A program made the translations under genes and the position numbers. A stretch of DNA of 64,000 nt from Aquitalea aquatilis (GTDB lineage: Bacteria > Pseudomonadota > Gammaproteobacteria > Burkholderiales > Chromobacteriaceae). Under the pieces are notes generated by a model. It saw only the letters and a list, made by a program, of their open reading frames with translations. It searched no databases and was not told where the DNA came from. This document shows positions 17,521 through 25,427 of the stretch, one piece after another. Location: the NCBI RefSeq assembly GCF_005155025.1, contig NZ_CP039731.1:3534001-3598000 (forward strand), read 5' to 3'. Within the stretch, counting starts at the first letter, position 1, and each line of letters starts with the position of its first letter.

Positions 17521-19151
17521 GCACGGCCATTTCCTACCAGCAGGCCTGCCTTAACCGGGCCAGCCATGCCACACCGCCACTGCGGGCGGACGACCTGTCA
17601 CGCGCGGCCCTGCTGGCGCAATACCACCCCGACCACGCGGCCGATGCCAGCACGCTGCTGCAAATCGGCAGCAGCCGTGGCCAGCCCTGCCACCCGCTCC
17701 TGGCCGGACTGCTGCAAAGCAATGCGCTGATTGACGGCTTTGATCTGGCCGGTGCCGAACAACGCAGCACCGACGTGCTGGTGCTGGGCGGTGGCGGGGC
17801 CGGCGCAGCCGCCGCACTGACCGCTGCCCGTGGCGGGGCCGATGTCATGCTGGCCAGCAAGCTGCGGCTGGGCGACAGCAATACCGTGATGGCCGAAGGC
17901 GGCATTCAGGCCGCACTAGCCGCCAGCGACAGCCCTCAGCAACACTTTGACGACGCCATGCGCGGCGGCCACAACTGCGCCGATCCACAACTGCTGGCAC
18001 AGCTGGCGAGCGACGCACCCGGCGTCATCCGCTGGCTGATCGAACTGGGCATGCATTTTGATCTGGTCGATGCCAGCAGCGACGGCGGCAAGCTGCGCTA
18101 CAAGCAAGCCGGTGGCTGCAGCCAGCCACGCATTCTGTCCTACCGCGATTACACCGGCCTGGAAATGATGTGCGTGCTGCGCGAAACGGTGGAACTGGAG
18201 CCAGGCATCCAGCTGCTGAACCGCTGCCCGGTGGTGGAACTGCTGTCGCACGAAGACGGCAGCTGCGCCGGTGCCGTGCTGTACGACCTGGAATACCAGC
18301 GCTTCATCGTGGTGTCGGCCCGGCAAACCATCCTGGCCACTGGCGGCTGCGGCCGGCTGCATCTGCAGGGTTTCCCCACCTCCAATCACTACGGGGCCAC
18401 GGCCGACGGGCTGGTGCTGGCCTACCGCCTGGGCGCACAACTGCGTGACATGGATGCCTTCCAGTACCACCCCACCGGGGTGGCCTGGCCGCAGCGCCTG
18501 CGCGGCGGGCTGATCTCCGAAGCAGCCCGCTCGGCCGGTGCCATGCTGCTGAACGGTCTGGGTGAGCGCTTTGTCGACGAACTGGCCCCGCGTGATGTCG
18601 TGACCGCCGCCATCCTGCGCGAATGCGCCGCCGGCCGTGGCATCGTGCGCGACGGCCAACAAGGCGTGTTTCTCGACCTGCGCCGCCTGTGCGGCCCAGA
18701 CCTGCCCGCGCTGGCCAGCCAGCTGCCGGCACTGCAACACCTGGCCGACAAATGCGGTATCGACCCCACACGCGAACCCATGCTGGTCTACCCCACCCTG
18801 CACTACCAGAACGGCGGCGTGGTGATCGACAGCCAGGGCCAGAGCAGCGTGCCCGGCCTGCTGTGCGCCGGCGAAATCACCGGTGGCATTCATGGCCGCA
18901 ACCGGCTGATGGGCAATGCCCTGCTCGACATCCTCGCCTTTGGCCGCCGTGCCGGACGGCAGGCGGCGCGCCAGGCCCAGGCCGCCCGCAACAAATCATC
19001 GCTGCCGCCCCTGCGCGGCGGTATCGAACACGTCTATCGCTGGCAGCGCCAGCTGGCACTGGCCGGGCTGGACGCCAGCCAGCAAGCCCCGCTGCTGTAT
19101 CCGGGCCAGGCCAGGCTGACACTGCACCGCCCCGCCAGCGCGCGCGCATAA
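17517..19151 (+). CDS. Fumarate-reductase-family flavoprotein, non-covalent FAD type
   Basis: A 544-residue FrdA/SdhA-family protein. The FAD dinucleotide motif GGGGAG is at residues 91-96, after an unusual 85-residue N-terminal extension. Active-site segments FQYHPTGV, LISEAARSAGA and GRNRLMGNALLD are kept. The position of the covalent FAD histidine (SHT in SdhA) reads SNT here (Asn122), so FAD should be bound non-covalently, as in L-aspartate oxidase or soluble fumarate reductases. With the flanking Fe-S and NuoF-like genes the predicted enzyme is an NADH-dependent reductase of fumarate or a related unsaturated acid. The reverse reaction or another enoate substrate cannot be excluded. No membrane anchor gene is present, so it is probably cytoplasmic. 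Confidence 0.8.
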   Translation: MSTAISYQQACLNRASHATPPLRADDLSRAALLAQYHPDHAADASTLLQIGSSRGQPCHPLLAGLLQSNALIDGFDLAGAEQRSTDVLVLGGGGAGAAAALTAARGGADVMLASKLRLGDSNTVMAEGGIQAALAASDSPQQHFDDAMRGGHNCADPQLLAQLASDAPGVIRWLIELGMHFDLVDASSDGGKLRYKQAGGCSQPRILSYRDYTGLEMMCVLRETVELEPGIQLLNRCPVVELLSHEDGSCAGAVLYDLEYQRFIVVSARQTILATGGCGRLHLQGFPTSNHYGATADGLVLAYRLGAQLRDMDAFQYHPTGVAWPQRLRGGLISEAARSAGAMLLNGLGERFVDELAPRDVVTAAILRECAAGRGIVRDGQQGVFLDLRRLCGPDLPALASQLPALQHLADKCGIDPTREPMLVYPTLHYQNGGVVIDSQGQSSVPGLLCAGEITGGIHGRNRLMGNALLDILAFGRRAGRQAARQAQAARNKSSLPPLRGGIEHVYRWQRQLALAGLDASQQAPLLYPGQARLTLHRPASARA

Positions 19152-19163
19152 GAGAACACAATC

Positions 19164-20414
19164 ATGGAAAAACTCAATCAGGTATTGCTCAACCCGTCCG
19201 TGCAGGTCGGCCCCGATCTGGCCGCCTGGCTGCAACAAGGCGGCGGGCTGGGGCTGCAGGCCGCCTTGCAGGCCCCCACCGCCATCATCCGCTGCATTGC
19301 CGATGCCGACCTGCGCGGCATGGGCGGGGCCGGCTTTCCGGCCTGGCGCAAATGGGAAGCCACCGCCAATGCCGTGGGCGATTGCAAATACGTGGTGTGC
19401 AATGGCAATGAAGACGAACCCGGTACCTTCAAGGACCGCACCCTGCTCAGCGCATCGCCGCACCAGGTGATAGAAGGTGCGCTGATCGCCGCGTTGGCCG
19501 TACGCGCCCGCTGCCTCATCTTCTACCTCAACCCGCACCAGGGCCGCAGCCTGCACACCATGCAGCAGGCCGTCAGCCAGTGGCAGGACAGCCCCTGGCC
19601 GGAAAAGCTGGCTGCCGCCATGGGTCATGCACTGGAAATCAAGGTCGTCGCCAGCTCTGGCCGCTATATCGGCGGAGAAGAAACCGCCGTGGTGGCCTCG
19701 CTGGAAGCCGGCTTTCCTTTCCCGCGCAAAAAGCCGCCCTTCCCGGCCGAGCAAGGCATCAACTGCCAGCCCACCCTGATCAACAATGTGGAAACCCTGG
19801 CCAATGTCAGCCACATCCTGCGCCATGGTGCCGGCTGGTACCGCGCACTGGGCGTGGGCAAGGCCTGCGGCACCAAGCTGTACTCGCTGTCCGGCGATGT
19901 GCTGCGCCCCGGCCTGTACGAACTGCCCATGGGTACCAGCCTGCAGCAGCTGGTTTTTGATTACGGCGGCGGCATGCTGCAGGGCAAAGCCTTCAAGGCA
20001 GTATTTACCGGCGGTCCGTCCAACACCCTGCTCACCGCGCGCGATCTGGACGTGGCACTGGATTTCGACTCGGTCTGGCTGCGCCATTCGCGGCTGGGCA
20101 CCGGTGCCATGATCGTCATCTCCGAAGGCAGCAGCATCATCCGCAAGGTGGCCGAATACATCGACTTCTTCGCCAAGGGCTCCTGCGGCCAGTGCCCATC
20201 GTGCAAATGCGGCACCTTCCAGCTGGCCCGCCTGCTGGACCGGGTGGATGGCGGCCGCCACAGCCCGGCCGACCTGGATGCGCTGCAGCACCTGTGCCAG
20301 ATCCTGCCTGGCAGCGGCCGCTGCGGCCTGATCGACGGCGCGGTCACCGTGGTGAAAAGCTCGCTGCACACCTTTCCACAGGAATACGGCCTGCCCGCGC
20401 AGCCACAGGCCTGA
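19164..20414 (+). CDS. NuoF-like NADH-binding FMN/4Fe-4S subunit
   Basis: A 416-residue protein like the 51-kDa subunit of complex I (NuoF) and the diaphorase part of HoxF. FMN/NADH-binding segments RGMGGAGFPAWRKW (about 50-63) and NEDEPGTFKDR are present. The 4Fe-4S ligands are in SCGQCPSCKCG near residue 338, with a further Cys in GSGRCGL. It lies 12 bp after the flavoprotein gene. Its presence makes NADH the probable electron donor of the complex. There are no other nuo genes here, so this is not complex I. Confidence 0.8.
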   Translation: MEKLNQVLLNPSVQVGPDLAAWLQQGGGLGLQAALQAPTAIIRCIADADLRGMGGAGFPAWRKWEATANAVGDCKYVVCNGNEDEPGTFKDRTLLSASPHQVIEGALIAALAVRARCLIFYLNPHQGRSLHTMQQAVSQWQDSPWPEKLAAAMGHALEIKVVASSGRYIGGEETAVVASLEAGFPFPRKKPPFPAEQGINCQPTLINNVETLANVSHILRHGAGWYRALGVGKACGTKLYSLSGDVLRPGLYELPMGTSLQQLVFDYGGGMLQGKAFKAVFTGGPSNTLLTARDLDVALDFDSVWLRHSRLGTGAMIVISEGSSIIRKVAEYIDFFAKGSCGQCPSCKCGTFQLARLLDRVDGGRHSPADLDALQHLCQILPGSGRCGLIDGAVTVVKSSLHTFPQEYGLPAQPQA

Positions 20415-20479
20415 TCCAGACCAGCGCCCGGCGGTGTGTTCACCCGCCGGCCTCGACCTCATGCTTTACGGAGTAAACC

Positions 20480-20971
20480 ATGCAACACCAGACCATTGCC
20501 GGCAGCACCCCGGCACTACGCTTTTTGCTGGACCACAAGGTGGAATTCAGCTGCCACGCCTACCGCTACGAAGAACACGGCGGCACCGCCACCCCGGCCC
20601 GCGAACTGGAGGTCAACGAACACGCCGTCATCAAGACCCTGCTGTTTGAAGACCAGGACGGCCTGCCACTGGTGGTGCTGATGCACGGCGATTGCAAGGT
20701 ATCGGCCAAGGAACTGGCCCGCCAGCTGCCCTGCAAAAAAGTGCAGCCGTGCAAGCCGGACGTAGCCAACCGCCACTCCGGCTATCTGGTGGGCGGCACC
20801 AGCCCCTTCGCCACCCGCACGCCGATGCCGGTGTATATGGAAGCCAGCATCCTGCAACTGCCCAAGGTCTATATCAACGGCGGCCGACGCGGCCTGCAGG
20901 TAGCGATGTCGCCGGTAGACATTGGCCATCTGCTACAGGCGCGATGTGTGGAGGTGGCGCTGGCGAAGTAA
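20480..20971 (+). CDS. ybaK: YbaK/EbsC-type aminoacyl-tRNA deacylase
   Basis: A 163-residue YbaK-family protein, an editing enzyme that removes mischarged amino acids (Cys-tRNA(Pro) for YbaK). The conserved lysine lies in HAVIKTLLFE (about residue 54), and GGTSPF and the C-terminal VYINGGRRGLQVAMSP are family blocks. GGAG precedes the ATG. It follows the NuoF-like gene by 65 bp, with a CCGGCGG/CCGCCGG hairpin between, so it may or may not share the transcript. Functional linkage to the redox complex is not evident. Confidence 0.85.
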   Translation: MQHQTIAGSTPALRFLLDHKVEFSCHAYRYEEHGGTATPARELEVNEHAVIKTLLFEDQDGLPLVVLMHGDCKVSAKELARQLPCKKVQPCKPDVANRHSGYLVGGTSPFATRTPMPVYMEASILQLPKVYINGGRRGLQVAMSPVDIGHLLQARCVEVALAK

Positions 20972-21062
20972 ATCACCAGCAGGGCGAGGCCCGCCAAGCC
21001 AAACCCGGTATTCCGTCGTATTAGTCAATTGCCAACTTTGACTACCAATCAGGCTTGGCATC

Positions 21063-21117
21063 CGCGATTACGGATGATGATTTCCATGCCGCTTCCGCGT
21101 GGCAAACGGGAAGGAGG
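21063..21117. repeat. Dispersed intergenic repeat, copy 1
   Basis: It shares CGGATGATGATTT, followed by matching TGCC, CCGC, GGC and ACGGGAA blocks at equal spacing, with 31379-31433. By eye about three quarters of positions agree over 50 bp. Neither copy lies in a recognisable gene. Confidence 0.5.
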
Positions 21118-21140
21118 GCTGGCCTAGCCAAGCCCTCCTT
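21111..21140 (+). terminator. Hairpin downstream of ybaK
   Basis: AAGGAGGGCT (21111-21120) pairs with AGCCCTCCTT (21131-21140), and the loop adds GGC/GCC, giving about 13 bp with one bulge. No T-run follows on the plus side, so it is only a probable transcript end. Confidence 0.4.
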
Positions 21141-21409
21141 CACCACCCAGACCACCCCGGGCAAGCATGACCTACGGCTGCCCGGCTGGAACTCGCGATT
21201 GACGATCGTCCAATCGCTCAAACAGCCAGCCACTTAAACCCGCAGCAGCGCACCTGTCGACATGCTTGACGGGGGATGGGGTGGTGTTGGTGTGGTGGAT
21301 GCTTTCGACCCAAAGCGGAAGTGGCTGGTTTGAAGAAGCATACGTTTAGAGGAACGACCAAGTTCAGGAAATAACTTTGGACGCGCTAGCAAGAAAAACA
21401 AGGATCCCT

Positions 21410-22702
21410 TCAAATCACTGGGATTACCAGCCCGGCCTGATGGATCATTGCATCAAGTAATTTCAATATCTTAGAAACATCGTAACTACTGCTTCGCAAC
21501 AGGTCGTCAGGTTGATCGTAGAAATGTTTTGAATAGGATTCTTTGAAATCCAACACACCATGCCACGCATCGATGTCTTTTTTGAAATTGCTCCACGTGA
21601 CCTGAGGGGCTGGATATTGATCCAAACTTAGGTCGAGATAGCATTCAATCGCGGCGGCTCGACCATTGATATCAGAAACGCTAACGCCCTCCGGACCGCG
21701 GGTGACGAATTCCCTAAATTCCTCAAGATCGGGTAAGAGCATCGCTCGCATGTTTGCAGGTAGTTTCAGTTTTTCAAGCTTGCGAAAGGCATCAACGCCC
21801 TCCGCGTCGTTGTCGAAAACGAATAAGACCTGGTTGAGAAGGTCAATTCGTAAAAGCCCTTCTGCGAATTTAACGAGATTGCCGGTTCCCCAGAAATGAT
21901 GGCGTTCATCGACATCGACGAAATTGAAAAAGTCTGCCACATCCGGATGGAGGATATCGAGCGACCGACGAATGATGCGTGCGTCAGATGCGCCCTCGGT
22001 CGCGATCAGAATTTTTTGCTTTTGCCGCACCCCCGGCTGGAATGCCTCACGTTTAACCCAACCGGCATGGACAATGGGGCCAAACTCCCACGTGACCTCA
22101 ACTTCAGTATTTGCTGAATTCAGAGCAAAGATACGAAGCATCGACTCAGCACTCAGAATGCAAACTCTTGCGGAAAGGAAGCTAGCTTCGGACCAATAAA
22201 AATCAGAATCTTCAGTTCTGGGAATCCGCTCAAATATTTCGATCTCAGCGGCAAACCGCCCCTGTGAAAGCGTGTCTCGATCCGGTGTTTCGAACTCGAC
22301 ATAATTACTTTTCAGATCGCTTAGAGGATAGCGGCAAACTAAATTGCAAAATTCTTCAAACGTCAGATATTTGTCTTTCTTCTCTTCTGGCTCGCCATAG
22401 CTATCCATATAGACCGCTTCTGCGACCATCATTTCATATTCGGCGCGTGCGGCTTCAAGAGTGAAGCCGAGTATCTCAAGACGCGGCAAGATGCGAGAAA
22501 GCGTTCTTGCAAAAAGTTCCTCAGCTTCGGCCAACTCCCCCTTCTCTTCGGGATGTTCTGCGTAATATTCGTAATCTATTGAGTCCGTCTTGCGGCGGAA
22601 GAGATCACCTTCCTGGAACAAGAACCCGTAATCTATCCCCATGAAGTTCTTGGAATACGATAGAGACACATTACCAATGCAGAGTTCTATGGAAGTTCCC
22701 AT
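21410..22702 (-). CDS. HEPN/Toprim-associated domain protein, probable defence gene
   Basis: A 430-residue protein recognisable as the HEPN/Toprim N-terminal-domain family. The first about 60 residues have the family look (MGTSIELCIGNVSLSYSKN). A C-terminal Toprim-like domain follows, with the acidic pair: Glu in LIATEGASDARII (about residue 233) and DND in LFVFDNDAEGV (about 296). Toprim domains of this type act as nucleases or nucleotide-transfer domains in OLD-like and other anti-phage proteins; a defence role here is an inference. It is alone, in a stretch of clearly lower GC with AT-rich flanks, suggesting recent acquisition. AAGG lies nine bases before the ATG. No partner gene is next to it. 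Confidence 0.7.
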   Translation of the reverse strand: MGTSIELCIGNVSLSYSKNFMGIDYGFLFQEGDLFRRKTDSIDYEYYAEHPEEKGELAEAEELFARTLSRILPRLEILGFTLEAARAEYEMMVAEAVYMDSYGEPEEKKDKYLTFEEFCNLVCRYPLSDLKSNYVEFETPDRDTLSQGRFAAEIEIFERIPRTEDSDFYWSEASFLSARVCILSAESMLRIFALNSANTEVEVTWEFGPIVHAGWVKREAFQPGVRQKQKILIATEGASDARIIRRSLDILHPDVADFFNFVDVDERHHFWGTGNLVKFAEGLLRIDLLNQVLFVFDNDAEGVDAFRKLEKLKLPANMRAMLLPDLEEFREFVTRGPEGVSVSDINGRAAAIECYLDLSLDQYPAPQVTWSNFKKDIDAWHGVLDFKESYSKHFYDQPDDLLRSSSYDVSKILKLLDAMIHQAGLVIPVI

Positions 22703-22940
22703 TTAGCACGCCTTTTCGCCAAAATATAGATTTTTAAATTCATTAACTCTCTAATTACTGGATTCTTCTGGAGCACATCCAGTATTAGTTATTCCGCCAA
22801 ATCCTTCAATCGTTTAAAAGTGCCAATGACATCATACGGCTGCTTTTGGGCGACTTGACCACTGGCCGGTTGTGGCCGAAAGCAGTCAATACATAGCACC
22901 AGCAGATGACCCCAAACTGAAATCAAGCAGGAGCTTCTAT

Positions 22941-23696
22941 TTATCTGATGGTGACATATGGTAGCTCTGGGACTGGTAGTGGATTTCCGTTATAACTACT
23001 TTTTACAGCAGCGGCCATTCGGTATGCCCAGCTTCCTGCTTGGTCAGCAAAATTCTTATAGGGGCCTTGGATATTTTCTGAATTCCATTTACTGTCGATG
23101 GCAGTAAGGGCCGGGTCCCTGGCAACTCCGGCCATCTCGGGATTAAGCCATGTAGAGAAATGAACAAAACCACCATCTCGATAATAATGGCAATCTACGA
23201 TCACCATTAAAGGGGGAGTTGAAACTCCTGCACTCCGTATACGCCGCATGGCCTCTCGCCAATAACTATCCGCAGCGTCACCAAAGCCGAATACCGGGCG
23301 GACATATACGCACTCAGGTAATCGATAATTACCCTCCAGCTTGTCCTGCATGTAAACTGACTTCAGATTGCTGCATGGATCATCCTTCCAGCCATTACGG
23401 CCAAATTTAGATAAATCTCCCAATGGGGAGATTACACGTACCATGGCAAATAATTCATTATGTTTGTACTGAGCCAACAGAACATTGCGAATTGGAAACG
23501 GATTACCTGCCACATCAGCTCCATTACTTTTACTTCTAGCTATTACATGCCACTGCCCCGGCGGCAAAGAAAATGTTCTATCGCCAGCTGTGATATCTCG
23601 ACTAATGATATCGTCAGCCTTTACTTCCTCAATATTCGCAGAAATTGCTTGCGCACTCAGCAAGAGTGCTGGCAGAAATATTAATTTAAAACGCAT
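22941..23696 (-). CDS. Secreted protein of unknown function
   Basis: A 251-residue protein with a clear N-terminal signal peptide (MRFKLIFLPALLLSAQAISA, cleavage near residue 20). The rest is a soluble domain with three cysteines and many aromatic residues; I do not recognise a family. The ATG at 23696 has GGAAG six bases upstream; a GTG at 23708 would add four residues. It shares the low-GC, AT-flanked segment with the HEPN/Toprim gene, 238 bp away in the same direction, so the two may have arrived together. Periplasmic location is predicted. Confidence 0.6.
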   Translation of the reverse strand: MRFKLIFLPALLLSAQAISANIEEVKADDIISRDITAGDRTFSLPPGQWHVIARSKSNGADVAGNPFPIRNVLLAQYKHNELFAMVRVISPLGDLSKFGRNGWKDDPCSNLKSVYMQDKLEGNYRLPECVYVRPVFGFGDAADSYWREAMRRIRSAGVSTPPLMVIVDCHYYRDGGFVHFSTWLNPEMAGVARDPALTAIDSKWNSENIQGPYKNFADQAGSWAYRMAAAVKSSYNGNPLPVPELPYVTIR

Positions 23697-24104
23697 TATA
23701 ACTTCCACTTAAAGTCTGACAATAAAATTTATTAAAGATAAATGCCAATGCAAAATAAAATAATAATTTAACTATTATTCGTACTCTATCGAGGATGATG
23801 GAAGGCGATGCTCATAATCACAAGCTACCGAATAAATGACATCACTAAACACCAGATACAGCCTGATTATTGCGACCACCCCCGCTGTCTACGTCCACTC
23901 CTAGCCGTAAACTGCCTTCCACCCTGCAGAGTGCCCCCTGCCCTTGGCTGATTCTAATCACTTATTAATCATTCGTCATCAAATGACCATCAAGAATATC
24001 CACAGCACTATGGCGTACCCCCTCGCGGCAGCGCCAAACAAAAAGCCAGCAGCCGGGCGGTGATCTGCCCGGCTGCTGGCTTTGCCTGTGGCGTGCTGCC
24101 TGGC
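23697..24104. other. Intergenic region right of the low-GC insert
   Basis: 408 bp. The left two thirds are AT-rich and presumably contain the promoter of the secreted-protein gene. The right end holds the terminator of the dctBD-like genes. I see no reading frame worth calling. Confidence 0.5.
24041..24080 (-). terminator. Terminator of the dctB-dctD operon
   Basis: A perfect 14-bp stem, GCCAGCAGCCGGGC (24045-24058) with its complement at 24067-24080. In minus-strand direction it is followed by TTTTTGTTTGG. It ends 24 bp after the response regulator stop. Confidence 0.85.
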
Positions 24105-25424
24105 TTACTTTTCTTCCAGATCGTATTTGCGGATCTTGTCGAATAGCGTGGTCTTGGCGATTTTCAGCACTTCGGCGGTTTTGGAGACATTGCCGCCCTG
24201 CTTGCGCAGTTCTTCGGCAATCATGCCCTTTTCGAAGGATTCCACTGCCGTGTGCAGGGTGAGCTGGGTGTCGGCGGCAGCGGTGCCTGGCACCATTTTC
24301 AGGTCCAGCACGAAGCGGTCGGCCTGGTTGCGCAGTTCGCGTACATTGCCCGGCCAGTGGTAGGCCATCAGGTCGCGCACCACCTCTGCGGTGATGGCCG
24401 GTGCCGGGCGGTTCATGCGCAGGGCGGACTGGCTGACGAAGTAGTCGAACAGCAGCGGGATATCCTCGCGCCGGGCACGTAGCGGTGGCAGGTCCAGCGT
24501 GACCACGTTCAGGCGGAAGTACAGGTCGGCGCGGAATTTGTCCTCATCGGCCAGTTTGGACAGATCGGCCTTGGTGGCGGCAATCACGCGAAAATCCACC
24601 GGGATCAGCCGGTTGGAGCCCAGCCGTTCGATCACCCGCTCCTGCAGCACGCGCAACAGCTTGATCTGCATCGGCATGGTCATGCTTTCGATTTCGTCCA
24701 GAAACAGCGTGCCGTGCTGGGCGTATTCGATCTTGCCAATGCGCTGCTTGCTGGCCCCGGAAAACGCGCCGGCTTCGTGGCCGAACATTTCGCTGTCAAA
24801 CAGGGTTTCCGGCAGGCCGCCGCAGTTTAGCGCCACAAAGGGGCCGGTGCGGCCGGAGAGGTCGTGCAGGCAGCGCGCCAGCAGCTCCTTGCCGGCACCG
24901 GTTTCGCCATTGATCAGGATGTCGGTGGGGGTAGCCGCCACGCCCTGCACCAGCCGGCGCAGTTCGGCCATGACGCCGGAGTTGCCGATCAGCCGGCTTT
25001 CCAGGCCGCCAAATGCCGCCAGTTGGCGGCGCAGCTGGCGGACTTCCAGTGCCAGCCGGCGTTTTTCCATGGCGCGCTGCACCACCGACACCAGCACCTG
25101 TGGCAGGAAGGGTTTCTGGATGAAGTCGTAAGCGCCGTCGCGCATGGCCTGTACCGCCATGGCGATGTCGCCGTGGCCGGTGATGAGGATGACCGGCAGG
25201 TCGGGGTCGTCGGCCAGCAGTTCCTGCATGAAGGCCAGTCCGTCCATGCCGGGCAGGCGGATGTCGCTGACAATGATGCCGGCAAAATCACGGCCGATGG
25301 CGCGGCGCGCCTTTTCCACCGAGTCGAAGCCCTGCGCCGGGATGCCATCCAGCCCCAGTGCCTGCACATAGCCCAGCTGGACATCCTGGTCGTCCTCGAT
25401 CACCAGTACCTGAAGATTGCTCAT
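24105..25424 (-). CDS. dctD: Sigma-54-dependent response regulator, DctD type
   Basis: A 439-residue NtrC-family activator: receiver domain (1-120, phospho-acceptor Asp54 in IVSDIRLPG), AAA+ domain (about 145-375; Walker A GETGAGKE) and a C-terminal Fis-type HTH (about 400-437). The sigma-54 contact loop reads GAFSGA rather than GAFTGA. It follows the kinase gene by 3 bp. Family knowledge: DctB/DctD respond to C4-dicarboxylates and activate sigma-54 promoters. Two sigma-54 promoters upstream of an AEC carrier and a redox operon, and one upstream of malic enzyme, all with CGGAA(A/G)TCCG elements, are its probable targets (inference). AGGAG precedes the ATG. Confidence 0.88.
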   Translation of the reverse strand: MSNLQVLVIEDDQDVQLGYVQALGLDGIPAQGFDSVEKARRAIGRDFAGIIVSDIRLPGMDGLAFMQELLADDPDLPVILITGHGDIAMAVQAMRDGAYDFIQKPFLPQVLVSVVQRAMEKRRLALEVRQLRRQLAAFGGLESRLIGNSGVMAELRRLVQGVAATPTDILINGETGAGKELLARCLHDLSGRTGPFVALNCGGLPETLFDSEMFGHEAGAFSGASKQRIGKIEYAQHGTLFLDEIESMTMPMQIKLLRVLQERVIERLGSNRLIPVDFRVIAATKADLSKLADEDKFRADLYFRLNVVTLDLPPLRARREDIPLLFDYFVSQSALRMNRPAPAITAEVVRDLMAYHWPGNVRELRNQADRFVLDLKMVPGTAAADTQLTLHTAVESFEKGMIAEELRKQGGNVSKTAEVLKIAKTTLFDKIRKYDLEEK

Positions 25425-25427
25425 GTT

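Larger units (their letters stand above)
20972..21409. other. Intergenic region before the low-GC insert
   Basis: 438 bp without a credible gene. It contains a strong hairpin (21111-21140) that may end ybaK transcription, and a segment (21063-21117) clearly related to one at 31379-31433. From about 21240 composition drifts towards the lower-GC insert to the right. Confidence 0.5.

Noticed and set aside
16873-20414. Reading the three-gene redox operon as part of complex I or a classical succinate dehydrogenase
   Set aside because: There are no other nuo genes, no SdhC/D-type membrane anchors, and the flavoprotein lacks the covalent-FAD histidine.
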